A stretch of DNA of 64,000 nucleotides from Niveibacterium umoris (GCF_014197015.1 NZ_JACIET010000001.1:1302001-1366000), one strand, 5' to 3'; positions 38,095-47,827 are shown, counted from the stretch's first letter. Translations and numbers: made by a program. The notes: generated from the letters alone by a model not told the origin.

Positions 38095-39882
38095 ATGCGG
38101 GCGCTGCTGCTTCTTTTCGCGCTATGGCTGTGTGGTGCGGCCCATGCGGAGTCGATCGAAAAGGCGATCATGCCGGGCGAGCTCGCCAAGGCGCACGCCA
38201 AGATCGAGGAAGAATGCAGCAAGTGCCATCAGCGCTTTGACCGCTCGGCGCAAGACAGGCTTTGTCAGGACTGCCACAAGGACATCCGCAAGGACATCGC
38301 GGGCAGGCAAGGCTTCCACGGTCACCTCGACAACACGACCTGTCGCACGTGCCACACCGACCACAAGGGCCGGGGCGCGTCGCTGATTGTCATCGACACC
38401 AAGAAGTTTGATCACGCCAAGACCGGCTTCCAGCTCAAGGGCAAGCACGCGGATATCGCAACCAAATGCGCGAGTTGCCATGTGGCCGGCAAGAAGTATC
38501 GCGATGCCGACACCGCGTGCGCGAGCTGCCACCGCAAGGACGACGTGCATAAGACCCGCCTCGGTGAGGACTGCCAGCGCTGCCACACGGAAAAGAACTG
38601 GAAGGAAACCAGCTTCGACCACGAGAAGACGAAGTTCTCACTGGTGGGCGGCAAGCATGCTGAGGTGAAGTGCAAGTCATGCCACGTCGATCAGACCTTC
38701 AAGGGCGCAGAGACGCAGTGCAACGCCTGCCACAAGAAGACCGACGACGAAAAGGGCCACAAGGGCCGTTTTGGCACGAAGTGCGAGACCTGCCACACCG
38801 ATCGCGGCTGGAAAGACATCAAGTTCGACCACGACACCGACACGCACTACCTGCTGAAAGGCAAGCACCGCGCGGCCAAGTGTGTGAGCTGCCACCTGCC
38901 CGAGAAAGGCTCGCTCTACCAGCAGAAACTGCCGACCAAGTGCGTGGCCTGCCACAAGGCGGACGACGACGAAAAGGGGCACAAGGGCAAGCTCGGCGAC
39001 AAGTGCGAGAGCTGCCATAACGAACGCGGCTGGAAGACCGGCACCTTCGATCACGACACGACGCACTTCCCGCTGCGCGGCGGGCATCGCGAAACGAAAT
39101 GCGAGGCGTGTCACATCGGCGGGGTGTCGGGGAACAAGGCCAACGTCAAACTCGACACCGCGTGCGTCAGCTGTCACCGCAAGGACGACCAGAGCAAGGG
39201 CCACAAGGGCCGCTATGGTGACCGTTGCGAGACCTGCCACGCCGACACCAAGTGGAAGGACGCCCGCTTCGATCACAGCAAGACGGCCTACCCGCTGCGC
39301 GGCAAACACCTTGAGGTGCGCTGCGATGCCTGCCACCTGGTCGACTTCGGCCCCTTGAAGGGCAGCAAGATCCAGCAGACCTGTTTCGCCTGCCACCAGA
39401 AGGACGACAAGCACAAGGGCCAGCTCGGCAAGGACTGCGCGAAGTGCCACGACGAACGCCGCTGGCAGGGCACCGCCTTCGATCACGCGCGTTCGCGCTT
39501 CCCGCTGGTCGGCAGCCATACCAAGGTGGACTGCGCCAAGTGCCACACCACACCCGCCTTCCGCGACGCGCCAAGCGCGTGCATCGGCTGTCATGAGCGC
39601 GACGACGTGCACAAGAAACGCTTCGGTACGCGCTGCGAAACCTGCCACAGCGCGCGCAGCTGGGCGGCTTGGGACTTTGACCATGCGAGCACCGGATTCC
39701 TGCTCGATGGCGGACACGCCAAGGTTCAGTGCGACACCTGTCACGAGAAGGAAATGACGGGCAAGGCGACGCGGCGGCCCTGCGTCGCCTGCCACACGCG
39801 CGACGACGTTCATGAAGGCGGGTTTGGCGCGCAATGCGATCGCTGCCATGTCACCGCCAACTGGAAACGGCAGAAGCGATGA
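38095..39882 (+). CDS. periplasmic 24-heme c-type cytochrome
   Basis: 595 residues with a signal peptide ending near GAAHAES (residue 18) and 24 CXXCH motifs counted by eye. The motifs sit in a loosely repeated unit in which FDHxxTxFxLxGxH precedes a pair such as CKSCH and CNACH and then a Lys/Asp-rich KGHKGRFG segment. The extra histidines in FDH and GKH can serve as distal heme ligands. The composition is lysine-rich, unlike the larger neighbour. It is predicted to be periplasmic or exported and to relay electrons. It lies 1 base after the cytochrome b-like gene. Confidence 0.93.
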   Translation: MRALLLLFALWLCGAAHAESIEKAIMPGELAKAHAKIEEECSKCHQRFDRSAQDRLCQDCHKDIRKDIAGRQGFHGHLDNTTCRTCHTDHKGRGASLIVIDTKKFDHAKTGFQLKGKHADIATKCASCHVAGKKYRDADTACASCHRKDDVHKTRLGEDCQRCHTEKNWKETSFDHEKTKFSLVGGKHAEVKCKSCHVDQTFKGAETQCNACHKKTDDEKGHKGRFGTKCETCHTDRGWKDIKFDHDTDTHYLLKGKHRAAKCVSCHLPEKGSLYQQKLPTKCVACHKADDDEKGHKGKLGDKCESCHNERGWKTGTFDHDTTHFPLRGGHRETKCEACHIGGVSGNKANVKLDTACVSCHRKDDQSKGHKGRYGDRCETCHADTKWKDARFDHSKTAYPLRGKHLEVRCDACHLVDFGPLKGSKIQQTCFACHQKDDKHKGQLGKDCAKCHDERRWQGTAFDHARSRFPLVGSHTKVDCAKCHTTPAFRDAPSACIGCHERDDVHKKRFGTRCETCHSARSWAAWDFDHASTGFLLDGGHAKVQCDTCHEKEMTGKATRRPCVACHTRDDVHEGGFGAQCDRCHVTANWKRQKR

Positions 39883-39976
39883 CTGCGCCTCGTATTTGCA
39901 GATGGGAAAACCCCCCATTGCTCCGCGGGTTTTCGACTATAGTTTCCGAAAGTCCCTACTCGATAAAGGGACATGT

Positions 39977-42900
39977 ATGACCCACAGAGCAGGAGGGGAC
40001 GCGTTCGTCCAGACGCCGATGAAGGCATCCACACGCGACAAGCTGTATCGCCAGCCCTTCCAAGCCAAGGTTGTTTCTGCATCACACGCGTTCGCCAGAA
40101 CGCTCGTTCAGCTGTTCGGTGCCCTCTTGCTGGTGTTTGCCGCGTCGACCGCGCTTGCACAGACGGCGAACTCACCCACGTTCGAGCATGCAAAAACCGG
40201 TTTCGCGTTGACCGGACAGCATGCCGTGGTTCGCTGCGAGGCCTGCCACCAGCAGGGGATCTTCAAGGGCACGCCGCGGGATTGTGGCGCCTGCCATCGT
40301 GCGGGTTCACGCTATGGCGCAGGTGCCATGCCTTCGACCCACATCCCGACCACGCAGGCATGCGCGACCTGTCACACCACCAACGCATGGAACATCACCA
40401 CGTTCCGGCACCAGGGTGTGACGACTGGCACCTGTTCGACCTGCCACAACGGCATCTTCGCAAGCGGCAAGCCGCCGAGCCATGTCGTGACGACATCGTC
40501 CTGCGATTCCTGTCACAAGATGGCCGCCTGGACACCCGCGGGTTATGACCACGCGCGGGTCGTTCCCGGCACCTGTGAAACCTGCCACAACAACGTGCGG
40601 GCACCGGGCAAACCTGCGTCGCACATTCCAGTCACCCAGCCCTGCGACGCCTGCCACACCAACTATGTGGCCTTTTCTCCGGCGCAGATGGATCACAGCA
40701 CATCGGCCGGCAAGTGCAGCACCTGCCATGGTGGTGCCTTTGTCAGCCAGAACGCGCAGACGAAGCCGGCCACCCACATTCCGACAACGGCGCAGTGCGA
40801 CACCTGCCACACCTCCACCCGTACCTGGGCCACCGGCAGTTTCGATCACGCCACCGCGAGCCCGCCGGCAGCGGGTCGCTGCTCGACCTGCCACAACGGT
40901 ACCTCAGCACTCGGCAAACCGACGAACCATGTGCCGACCGCCGGCCAGTGCGATACCTGTCATACGAACTTCAGCAGTTTCGCGCCGGCGAACATGGATC
41001 ACACCGGCACCACCGGGCAGTGCGCCACCTGCCACAGCGGCGCATTCGGGTTTGCCAATGCCTTGGGCAAGCCGTCGACGCATATTCCGACCACGGCCCA
41101 GTGCGACACCTGCCACAAGAGCGGCTTCGTCGCTTTTGCGCCGGCAACAATGGATCACACCGGGTCGGCCGGCAAATGCAGCACCTGCCATGCAGGCGCG
41201 TTTGTGAGCCAGAACGCGCAAACGAAGCCGGCAACGCATGTGCCGACCACCGCGCAGTGCGACACCTGCCACAAGTCGACCAGCAGTTGGGCCACGCGGG
41301 CACTCGACCATAACAGTCTGACCCCGCCTGCGACCGGTCGCTGTTCGTCCTGCCATAACAGCGTCGCAGCGATCGGCAAACCCAGCAACCACATTCCGAC
41401 CAGTGCGCAGTGCGACACCTGCCACACGAACTTCGTGGCCTTTGCGCCGGCCGCGATGAACCACGCCGGTACGGCCGGACGCTGCTCGACCTGCCACAAC
41501 GGCTCCTACGCCTTCGCGAATGCCCTTGCGCGACCGACCGGGCACATCCCGTCGCTGTCGCAGTGCGACACCTGCCATGTGAACGGCTTCACCAGTTGGA
41601 ACCCGGCCACGATGAACCACGCGGGCCTGGCAAACCAGTGTTCGACATGCCACAACGGAGCCTTCGCGTCGCAGAACGCACAGACGAAGCCACCGACCCA
41701 CACGCCGACGACAGCACAGTGCGACAGCTGCCACAAATCCACAATCAGTTGGGCCACGGCGAAGTTCGACCACGCCAGCGCCTCGCCACCTGCGGTCGGG
41801 CGTTGTTCCACCTGCCACAACGGCACCACCGCGCTGGGCAAGCCGACCAACCACATCCCGACCACTGCGCAGTGCGACAGCTGCCACAACACCTTCGTCG
41901 CCTTCGCCCCGGCGTTGATGAATCACAGTGGCACCAGCGGACAGTGCACGACCTGCCACGGCGGCGCGTATCGCGCTGTGAATGCAGACGCCAAACCGGC
42001 AACCCATATTCCGACCACGCAGTCGTGCGACACCTGCCACAGCACCACCGCGTGGAAGCCGGCGACCTTCGCCCACACGGGGGTGGTGGCCGGTTCGTGC
42101 GCCACCTGCCACAACGGCGTGAATGCGATGGGCAAACCGGCCGCGCATATTCCGACGGCCCGTTCGTGCGATGCCTGCCATCTGACCTTCACCGCATTCG
42201 CGCCGGCGGTGATGGACCACACAGGCCTTTCGAGCCAGTGCTCGACATGCCACAACGGCAGCTACCTCGCGCAAAACGCGCAGACCAAGCCGACGACGCA
42301 CATCGCAACGACAGCGCAATGCGACAGCTGCCACAGCTCGACGACAACCTGGGCTACTGCAACGTTCAATCACGCCACCGCTTCGCCGCCGGCGGCTGGC
42401 CGCTGCTCGGCATGCCACAACGGCACCGCTGCCTTGGGCAAGCCCACAAACCACGTTCCAACCACCGCGCAGTGCGACACCTGCCACACCAATTTCACGG
42501 CCTTTGCGCCCGCGTCGATGAACCATGCCGGAACGGCTGGCGCGTGTGCCACGTGCCACAACGGCACCTACACGTTTGCCAACGCGCTCGCCAAGTCTTC
42601 GACCCACATCCCGGTGACTTCGCAGTGCGATCTGTGCCACACCAACGGCTTCATCGCCTGGGCGCCATCGAACATGAACCACACCGGACTCGCCGGCCAG
42701 TGTTCGACCTGCCACAGCGGCGCCTACACATCTCAGAACGCGCAGACCAAGCCGCCCACCCACACGCCAACAACGGCACAGTGCGATAGCTGCCACAAGT
42801 CGACGGTAAGCTGGGCGACGGCGTCCTTCGACCATTCAACGGCTGTTCCAGCCGTTGCGGGACGTTGCGCCACTTGCCATAACGGCACCAGTGCCCTTGG

Positions 42901-44386
42901 CAAACCCGGCACACACATCCCGACCACGGCGCAGTGCGACACCTGCCACCTCAATTTTGTCGGGTTCGCGCCTGCGGTGATGAACCACAGTGGCACTACA
43001 GGCCAGTGCGCGACCTGCCACGGCGGCGGCTACACCAGCGTCAATGCGCAAACCAAGCCCGCAACGCACATCCCGACCACGCAGTCCTGCGATACCTGTC
43101 ACGGCACCGCGGCCTGGAAGCCGGCGAGCTATGCGCACACCGGCGTCGCGCCGGGAACTTGCTCGACCTGTCACAACGGCACCAACGCGATGGGCAAGCC
43201 GGCCAAACACATACCGACCACGTCGCAGTGCGACACCTGCCACAAGAATTACACGGCCTTTGCTCCGGCCTCTATGAATCACGCCGGCCTGGCCGGGCAG
43301 TGTTCAACCTGCCACAACGGCAGTTACCTGGCGCAGAACGCACAGACCAAGCCGGCAACGCACATTGCGACAACTGCGCAATGCGACAGCTGCCACAACT
43401 CGACCACCACCTGGGCCACTGCAACGTTCAATCACGCCACCGCCTCGCCACCGGCGGCGGGCCGCTGCTCGGCCTGCCACAACGGCACGGCCGCATTGGG
43501 CAAGCCGACCAACCATGTGCCAACCACAGCGCAGTGCGATACCTGCCACAAGAACTACACCGCCTTCGCGCCTGCGACGATGAGCCATACCGGTACGACC
43601 GGTGCCTGTGCCACGTGCCACAACGGCACCTATACCTACGCCAATGCGCAGGCCAAGACGGCGACGCACATCCCGACCACGCAGTCGTGCGATGTGTGTC
43701 ACGGCACGACCGCCTGGAAGCCAACCAGCTTCACGCACACCGGCGTCACACCGGGCTCTTGCGCCACCTGCCATAACGGGACGAATGCCACCGGCAAACC
43801 GTCGCTGCATATTCCAACGACGGCGGCCTGCGATGTCTGCCACAAGACGGCAAGCTGGCTGCCGCTGATCCTGCCCTACAGCCACACCGGTGTTGTCGCG
43901 GGCAGTTGTGCGAACTGCCATACCTCGGCCTATCCGAGCATGGACTTCAAACCCAGCAGCCATTTGCCGACGTCAGCGGCCTGCGATGCGTGCCACACGA
44001 AGACCGCCTGGCTTCCGCCAACCGCCTACTCACACTCGGGCGTCGCGGCCGGAACGTGTTCGACCTGTCACGGTGGCGCCTACACCAGCATCACGGTGAA
44101 ACCGTCGAATCACATCCCCACCACCAGCTGGCCCTCGTGCGATGCCTGCCACAAGAGCTACACCTCTTTTGTCGGCGCGAAGATCCACAGGACGGCGTTC
44201 ACCTCGGTTACGGCCTACCCGGGAACCTGTCTGAGCTGTCATCAGGTTGGTAACCCCTACGGTCTGAGCACTCGAACCTCCGAGCATGCAAAACCGACTT
44301 GGAAGAATTTCAGGGGCGCGGTTCAGAGCGGGCTGACCAGCTGTGATGCCTCGAATTGCCATACCAGCGTGACGAAGTGGAATTGA
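39977..44386 (+). CDS. giant multiheme cytochrome, 54 CXXCH plus one CX4CH
   Basis: 1469 residues from ATG 39977; an in-frame ATG at 40019 would shorten the signal region. A hydrophobic stretch ends STALAQT (residues 58-63), so the protein is exported. Counting by eye gives 54 CXXCH motifs and a last CX4CH (CDASNCH), about one heme site per 26 residues. The body is built of modules HIPTTAQCDTCH, then FAPAxMNHxG, then GQCSTCHNG. The MNH/DH histidines and the HIP histidine could be distal heme ligands. Hemes 21-34 and 35-48 form a 354-residue tandem superrepeat. No lipobox, membrane helix or catalytic domain is visible, so it looks like an electron conduit or store. It uses AAAGGGA as ribosome binding site, 94 bases after the 24-heme gene. 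Confidence 0.93.
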   Translation: MTHRAGGDAFVQTPMKASTRDKLYRQPFQAKVVSASHAFARTLVQLFGALLLVFAASTALAQTANSPTFEHAKTGFALTGQHAVVRCEACHQQGIFKGTPRDCGACHRAGSRYGAGAMPSTHIPTTQACATCHTTNAWNITTFRHQGVTTGTCSTCHNGIFASGKPPSHVVTTSSCDSCHKMAAWTPAGYDHARVVPGTCETCHNNVRAPGKPASHIPVTQPCDACHTNYVAFSPAQMDHSTSAGKCSTCHGGAFVSQNAQTKPATHIPTTAQCDTCHTSTRTWATGSFDHATASPPAAGRCSTCHNGTSALGKPTNHVPTAGQCDTCHTNFSSFAPANMDHTGTTGQCATCHSGAFGFANALGKPSTHIPTTAQCDTCHKSGFVAFAPATMDHTGSAGKCSTCHAGAFVSQNAQTKPATHVPTTAQCDTCHKSTSSWATRALDHNSLTPPATGRCSSCHNSVAAIGKPSNHIPTSAQCDTCHTNFVAFAPAAMNHAGTAGRCSTCHNGSYAFANALARPTGHIPSLSQCDTCHVNGFTSWNPATMNHAGLANQCSTCHNGAFASQNAQTKPPTHTPTTAQCDSCHKSTISWATAKFDHASASPPAVGRCSTCHNGTTALGKPTNHIPTTAQCDSCHNTFVAFAPALMNHSGTSGQCTTCHGGAYRAVNADAKPATHIPTTQSCDTCHSTTAWKPATFAHTGVVAGSCATCHNGVNAMGKPAAHIPTARSCDACHLTFTAFAPAVMDHTGLSSQCSTCHNGSYLAQNAQTKPTTHIATTAQCDSCHSSTTTWATATFNHATASPPAAGRCSACHNGTAALGKPTNHVPTTAQCDTCHTNFTAFAPASMNHAGTAGACATCHNGTYTFANALAKSSTHIPVTSQCDLCHTNGFIAWAPSNMNHTGLAGQCSTCHSGAYTSQNAQTKPPTHTPTTAQCDSCHKSTVSWATASFDHSTAVPAVAGRCATCHNGTSALGKPGTHIPTTAQCDTCHLNFVGFAPAVMNHSGTTGQCATCHGGGYTSVNAQTKPATHIPTTQSCDTCHGTAAWKPASYAHTGVAPGTCSTCHNGTNAMGKPAKHIPTTSQCDTCHKNYTAFAPASMNHAGLAGQCSTCHNGSYLAQNAQTKPATHIATTAQCDSCHNSTTTWATATFNHATASPPAAGRCSACHNGTAALGKPTNHVPTTAQCDTCHKNYTAFAPATMSHTGTTGACATCHNGTYTYANAQAKTATHIPTTQSCDVCHGTTAWKPTSFTHTGVTPGSCATCHNGTNATGKPSLHIPTTAACDVCHKTASWLPLILPYSHTGVVAGSCANCHTSAYPSMDFKPSSHLPTSAACDACHTKTAWLPPTAYSHSGVAAGTCSTCHGGAYTSITVKPSNHIPTTSWPSCDACHKSYTSFVGAKIHRTAFTSVTAYPGTCLSCHQVGNPYGLSTRTSEHAKPTWKNFRGAVQSGLTSCDASNCHTSVTKWN
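41720..43843 (+). repeat. tandem 1062-bp coding superrepeat (14 hemes each)
   Basis: Two consecutive units start at 41720 and 42782. Equivalent heme codons are exactly 1062 bases apart wherever checked (41720/42782, 42239/43301, 42320/43382). Proteins are nearly identical in places, while many third codon positions differ. Six-heme modules carrying CDxCHxSTxxWA also recur at hemes 9, 15, 29 and 43, and related eight-heme modules at 21 and 35. Confidence 0.88.
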
Positions 44387-44390
44387 TGGC

Positions 44391-46967
44391 ATGACGTCAA
44401 GAAGCCGATACGAACTGTCAGCGACGCGCCCTGAACGCACGTACCCTGTGCCGTTTCCCGGCGTCTTTGCGGTGTTGATGCGGGTGCTTGTGTGTGCGTG
44501 CTTCGCCGCCTTTAGCCAGTTCGCATGCGCGCAGGTGATCGACCGCATCGACATCAACCGCGACGGCACCGAGGCCGAGACGGTGATCCGCTTTGCCAGC
44601 CGGATCCAGTACATCCGCCACGCGCCACCCAACAGCGGCCAGGTGCTGCGCGTCTTCATCCGGCTGATCAATCCGGCGCTGGACGAGGCGGACATGGTGC
44701 CGGAGACGGTTCAGTCGCCCAAGACGGACATGGTTCCCTCATTCTCGGTGACCTATCCGGAAATGAGCGGCAGCGTGTTGATTTCCTACCCGAAGCCGAT
44801 GACCTACACGGTGCGTCAAGGCGCCGACGGTCGCAGCATCGTGATCCGCACGCCGCTCGAGCGCGACGCGCGTGACTTCGAAGTGTCGGTGACGCCCACC
44901 GCGGCGCCGTCGAAGAAGGCTGCGGTGCCGGCGAGCGCCACGCCTTCCGCCGCGCCGGGCGTCGCAGCTGCTGCCGCCACGGGTGTGGTTGCCGCGACGA
45001 CGGTAGCGCCCCCCCCCGCCGCAACGGCTGCGCCCAAACCGGCGTCGCGGCCCGCGGCAGCCGCGCCGCCCGCGCCAGCCACGACCAAACCCGCACCGGT
45101 GGCGCCCGCTTCACCTGCACCTGCAGCACAAACGGCGCCAGCACCGGCAGCCGCTGCGTCACCGGCACCCCAGCAACAGGATCCCCAGAGCGACGAACCG
45201 GCACAGGTCTCGCCGCAAGACATTGAAACCCTCGCGCAGGAACAGTTCGCCAAGGCGCAGGGAGCGATCTCCAACCGCCAGTGGGGCGTCGCGGTCGCTG
45301 CGCTGAATCGTGTGCTGAGCCTGCCGGCAAACAAACACACCGAAGAGTCGCAGGCGCTGATCGGCAACGTGCGCGAGCAGAGCGGCGACCCGGGCAAGGC
45401 GCGGGCCGAATACCAGCTCTACCTCAAGCTTTACCCGCAGGGTCCGCACGCGGCCGATGTACAGGCGCGCCTTGCTGCCCTTTCCTCGAACGCACCGGTG
45501 GTGGCGGGGCGCAGCGCAAGTGGCGCAGCTGCCACCGCCGCCGCGATTGGCGCGGCGGGTGCCGCAGCAAGTTCGAATGCAGCGGAGACGCCCCCGCCGC
45601 GCAGCGCATCGCGCCCGCCACGTCCGACGGAATGGACGACCAGCGCGAGTCTTGCGCAGTCCTGGTACCGCGGTAAATCCCACATCGAGACAACGACGCC
45701 ACCGCCACCGGGCGAGCTCACCTTCGCCAAGGACACCCTGTCGCTGGTCGATCAGGATGCGCTCATCTCCAATGCCAGCTTTACCACCCGGCGACGCGAC
45801 GAAACCAGCGATACCCGTTTCGTGCTTCGCGATACCGATCAGCGCAACTTCCTGAGCTCTTCCAAGAGCTATAACCGGCTCTACGCGGCCTACGCCGAAA
45901 GAACCGACCGACAGGCCGGGTACTTCGTCAGGGCTGGTCGGCAGACCGCGACCGGTGGCGGCGTACTGGAACGTTTCGACGGGCTGCTGGCGGGCTACAA
46001 CCTGAACAAGTCCTTCCGTGTCGATGCGGTCGCCGGCTCCACCGTCGAGTACTACGTTCCCTATCGCAAGAGCTTTGCGGGCATCAACCTCTCGCTATTA
46101 AGCGAGATGGGGCGGCCCAGTGTGAACGGCTACTTCCTCAGGCAGACGCTGGACGGCGCCGTGAACCGGGAGGCGGTCGGTACCGAGCTGCGCTACTTCG
46201 ACGAACACACCAACGTCTATGGGACCATCGATTACGACGTCGCTTTTGGCAAGCTCAACATCGCGATGCTGCAGGCGAACTACCAGGGCGAAAACGGCAA
46301 CAGCTTCTACCTGATTGCTGACCGCCGGCAGTCGCCGCCGCTCGGACTGACCAATGCCTTGATCGGCGACCCGACCAACACGGTCGGCTCACTGATCGCG
46401 CAATTCGGTGAAGAAGAGGTGCGGCGTCAGGCCGCGGCACTGACAGCCATGTCGACCATGGTTTCGGTCGGCCTGACACGGCAGATTGCCGAGCGCTGGC
46501 AACTCGGCGGCGATTACCGGCTTGCGTCGATCGGCTCGACCGAGACTGTGGGTCTGATCCCGGCCCAGCCCGGTACCGGCAACAACCATGTCTTCACGAT
46601 CCAGGCGATCGGCAGCAACCTGTGGTTCGACAACGCGGTCGGTGTGATCAATGGTAGTTACATCCTTGCGCCGACCTTCGATGGCGTTGCATTGAACCTC
46701 AACTACGTGGTGCCGATCGGCGAAACTTGGCGCTTTGATGGCAGCCTGCGTTATTACGGCCAGAAGGACGATTCCGGTGAGCGCCAGCGCCGTCTCGCCC
46801 CAGTTCTGAAGGCGTCCTATCGCTGGAAGAACAGCATCAGCAACTGGAACGACTACATCTCGCTGGAAGCCGAAGGCGGGCTGGAGCGCGTTCATGCCGA
46901 GGGGCCGCTGCGCACGGAAGACAGCAACCGTTACTATTTCTTCGTTGGCTATCGGTGGGATCTGTAG
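44391..46967 (+). CDS. exported TPR protein with C-terminal beta-barrel
   Basis: 858 residues from ATG 44391, or 829 from ATG 44478 (MRVLVCACFAAFSQ), which gives a better signal peptide. In order: signal to FACAQ; an AMIN-like beta domain (about 50-165); an Ala/Pro/Thr-rich linker (170-280); a TPR segment (AISNRQWGVAVAALNRVLSL to about 380); and from about 425 a region of long alternating strands ending YYFFVGYRWDL, like an outer-membrane barrel. Its position 4 bases after the giant cytochrome suggests it is that protein's outer-membrane partner, as docking site, export factor or sleeve. It has no clear resemblance to MtrB. Function is inferred from layout only. Confidence 0.8.
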   Translation: MTSRSRYELSATRPERTYPVPFPGVFAVLMRVLVCACFAAFSQFACAQVIDRIDINRDGTEAETVIRFASRIQYIRHAPPNSGQVLRVFIRLINPALDEADMVPETVQSPKTDMVPSFSVTYPEMSGSVLISYPKPMTYTVRQGADGRSIVIRTPLERDARDFEVSVTPTAAPSKKAAVPASATPSAAPGVAAAAATGVVAATTVAPPPAATAAPKPASRPAAAAPPAPATTKPAPVAPASPAPAAQTAPAPAAAASPAPQQQDPQSDEPAQVSPQDIETLAQEQFAKAQGAISNRQWGVAVAALNRVLSLPANKHTEESQALIGNVREQSGDPGKARAEYQLYLKLYPQGPHAADVQARLAALSSNAPVVAGRSASGAAATAAAIGAAGAAASSNAAETPPPRSASRPPRPTEWTTSASLAQSWYRGKSHIETTTPPPPGELTFAKDTLSLVDQDALISNASFTTRRRDETSDTRFVLRDTDQRNFLSSSKSYNRLYAAYAERTDRQAGYFVRAGRQTATGGGVLERFDGLLAGYNLNKSFRVDAVAGSTVEYYVPYRKSFAGINLSLLSEMGRPSVNGYFLRQTLDGAVNREAVGTELRYFDEHTNVYGTIDYDVAFGKLNIAMLQANYQGENGNSFYLIADRRQSPPLGLTNALIGDPTNTVGSLIAQFGEEEVRRQAAALTAMSTMVSVGLTRQIAERWQLGGDYRLASIGSTETVGLIPAQPGTGNNHVFTIQAIGSNLWFDNAVGVINGSYILAPTFDGVALNLNYVVPIGETWRFDGSLRYYGQKDDSGERQRRLAPVLKASYRWKNSISNWNDYISLEAEGGLERVHAEGPLRTEDSNRYYFFVGYRWDL

Positions 46968-47083
46968 CCCGGCGAGCTTGATGCGAGGCAGCGCTAACGC
47001 GATCCGCTGATTCATGGCCGGGCGATATCGGCAACATCCCGTCAAGCAACTCAATCCCGAACAATTCAACCGAAAGGCGATAA

Positions 47084-47827
47084 GTGAGCTGGTTCCCTAC
47101 TGCCGTATGTGCGTTGATGGCACTTGTCGTGGTGTTGCTGTGGGCCGGAATCCTGCCGACGCGCCTTGCGACGAAGTCCTCGGATGGTTCACTCCAGCCA
47201 GTCTGGTTCCGCTGGACACCACCAATGCTCGCGCTGGGGCTGCTCGCAAGCTTTGCCCTGTCGATGAAGCCAGCAACCGAACCATCGCTCGCAACACCGC
47301 AATTGCCGCCGCCATCCCGCCCCGCGATATGGGGCGCGCCCGCACCTGCCGTTGCCCCCAATCCGACTCAAGGCGCCCAGGCTGGCGGCGATCTGAACGT
47401 GATGGTCGAGCGACTTGCCCAGAAGCTTGCCGCGTCACCCGATAACGGACAGGGCTGGCTGTTGATGGCGCGCACGCGCCTTGAACTGCACCAGTACCCA
47501 GAGGCAGTCGAGGCTTTCGGCAAGGCTGCCGCGCTGTTGCCACCCGATCCCAGCCTTCTCGCCGACTGGGCCGACGCGCAAGTCATCGCGAATTCCGGGA
47601 AATGGGATTCACACAGCCGGGACATCGTTCAGCGCGCCCTCAAGCTTGATTCCGCGCATCTCAAATCGCTGATGCTCGCTGGAAGTGAAGCCTTCGCGCG
47701 TAGCGCCGAAAAGGAAGCGGTCAGCTACTGGAAACGCGCTCGTGAGGCCGCGCAACCGGGATCGATGGAAGCAAAACTCGCGGAGACGAACATTGCTGAA
47801 GCCCAGACACGATTGAAATCGCGGTAA
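47084..47827 (+). CDS. CcmI/CycH-like TPR protein
   Basis: 247 residues: two membrane helices (about 5-25 and 47-62), a Pro-rich linker, and a C-terminal TPR domain beginning LNVMVERLAQKLAASPDNGQGWLLMARTR at about residue 104. That start is characteristic of CcmI/CycH, the apocytochrome c chaperone of the System I maturation pathway. The rest of the ccm genes are not in the window. Its place at the end of the multiheme locus suggests a helper for loading the very large cytochromes. The start is GTG at 47084 with GAAAGG upstream. Confidence 0.82.
   Translation: MSWFPTAVCALMALVVVLLWAGILPTRLATKSSDGSLQPVWFRWTPPMLALGLLASFALSMKPATEPSLATPQLPPPSRPAIWGAPAPAVAPNPTQGAQAGGDLNVMVERLAQKLAASPDNGQGWLLMARTRLELHQYPEAVEAFGKAAALLPPDPSLLADWADAQVIANSGKWDSHSRDIVQRALKLDSAHLKSLMLAGSEAFARSAEKEAVSYWKRAREAAQPGSMEAKLAETNIAEAQTRLKSR

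Noticed and set aside
40904-42835. Long antisense frame rich in Val/Ala/Arg/Gly over the giant cytochrome
   Set aside because: It is a shadow of the repeated CXXCH codons in a GC-rich gene, with no domain or ribosome binding site.
40307-44030. Regular recurrence of CACCTGCCACAACGG-like DNA that could look like a CRISPR array or satellite
   Set aside because: The repeats are in phase with a continuous reading frame and encode CXXCH heme sites; spacers are not unique foreign-like sequence.
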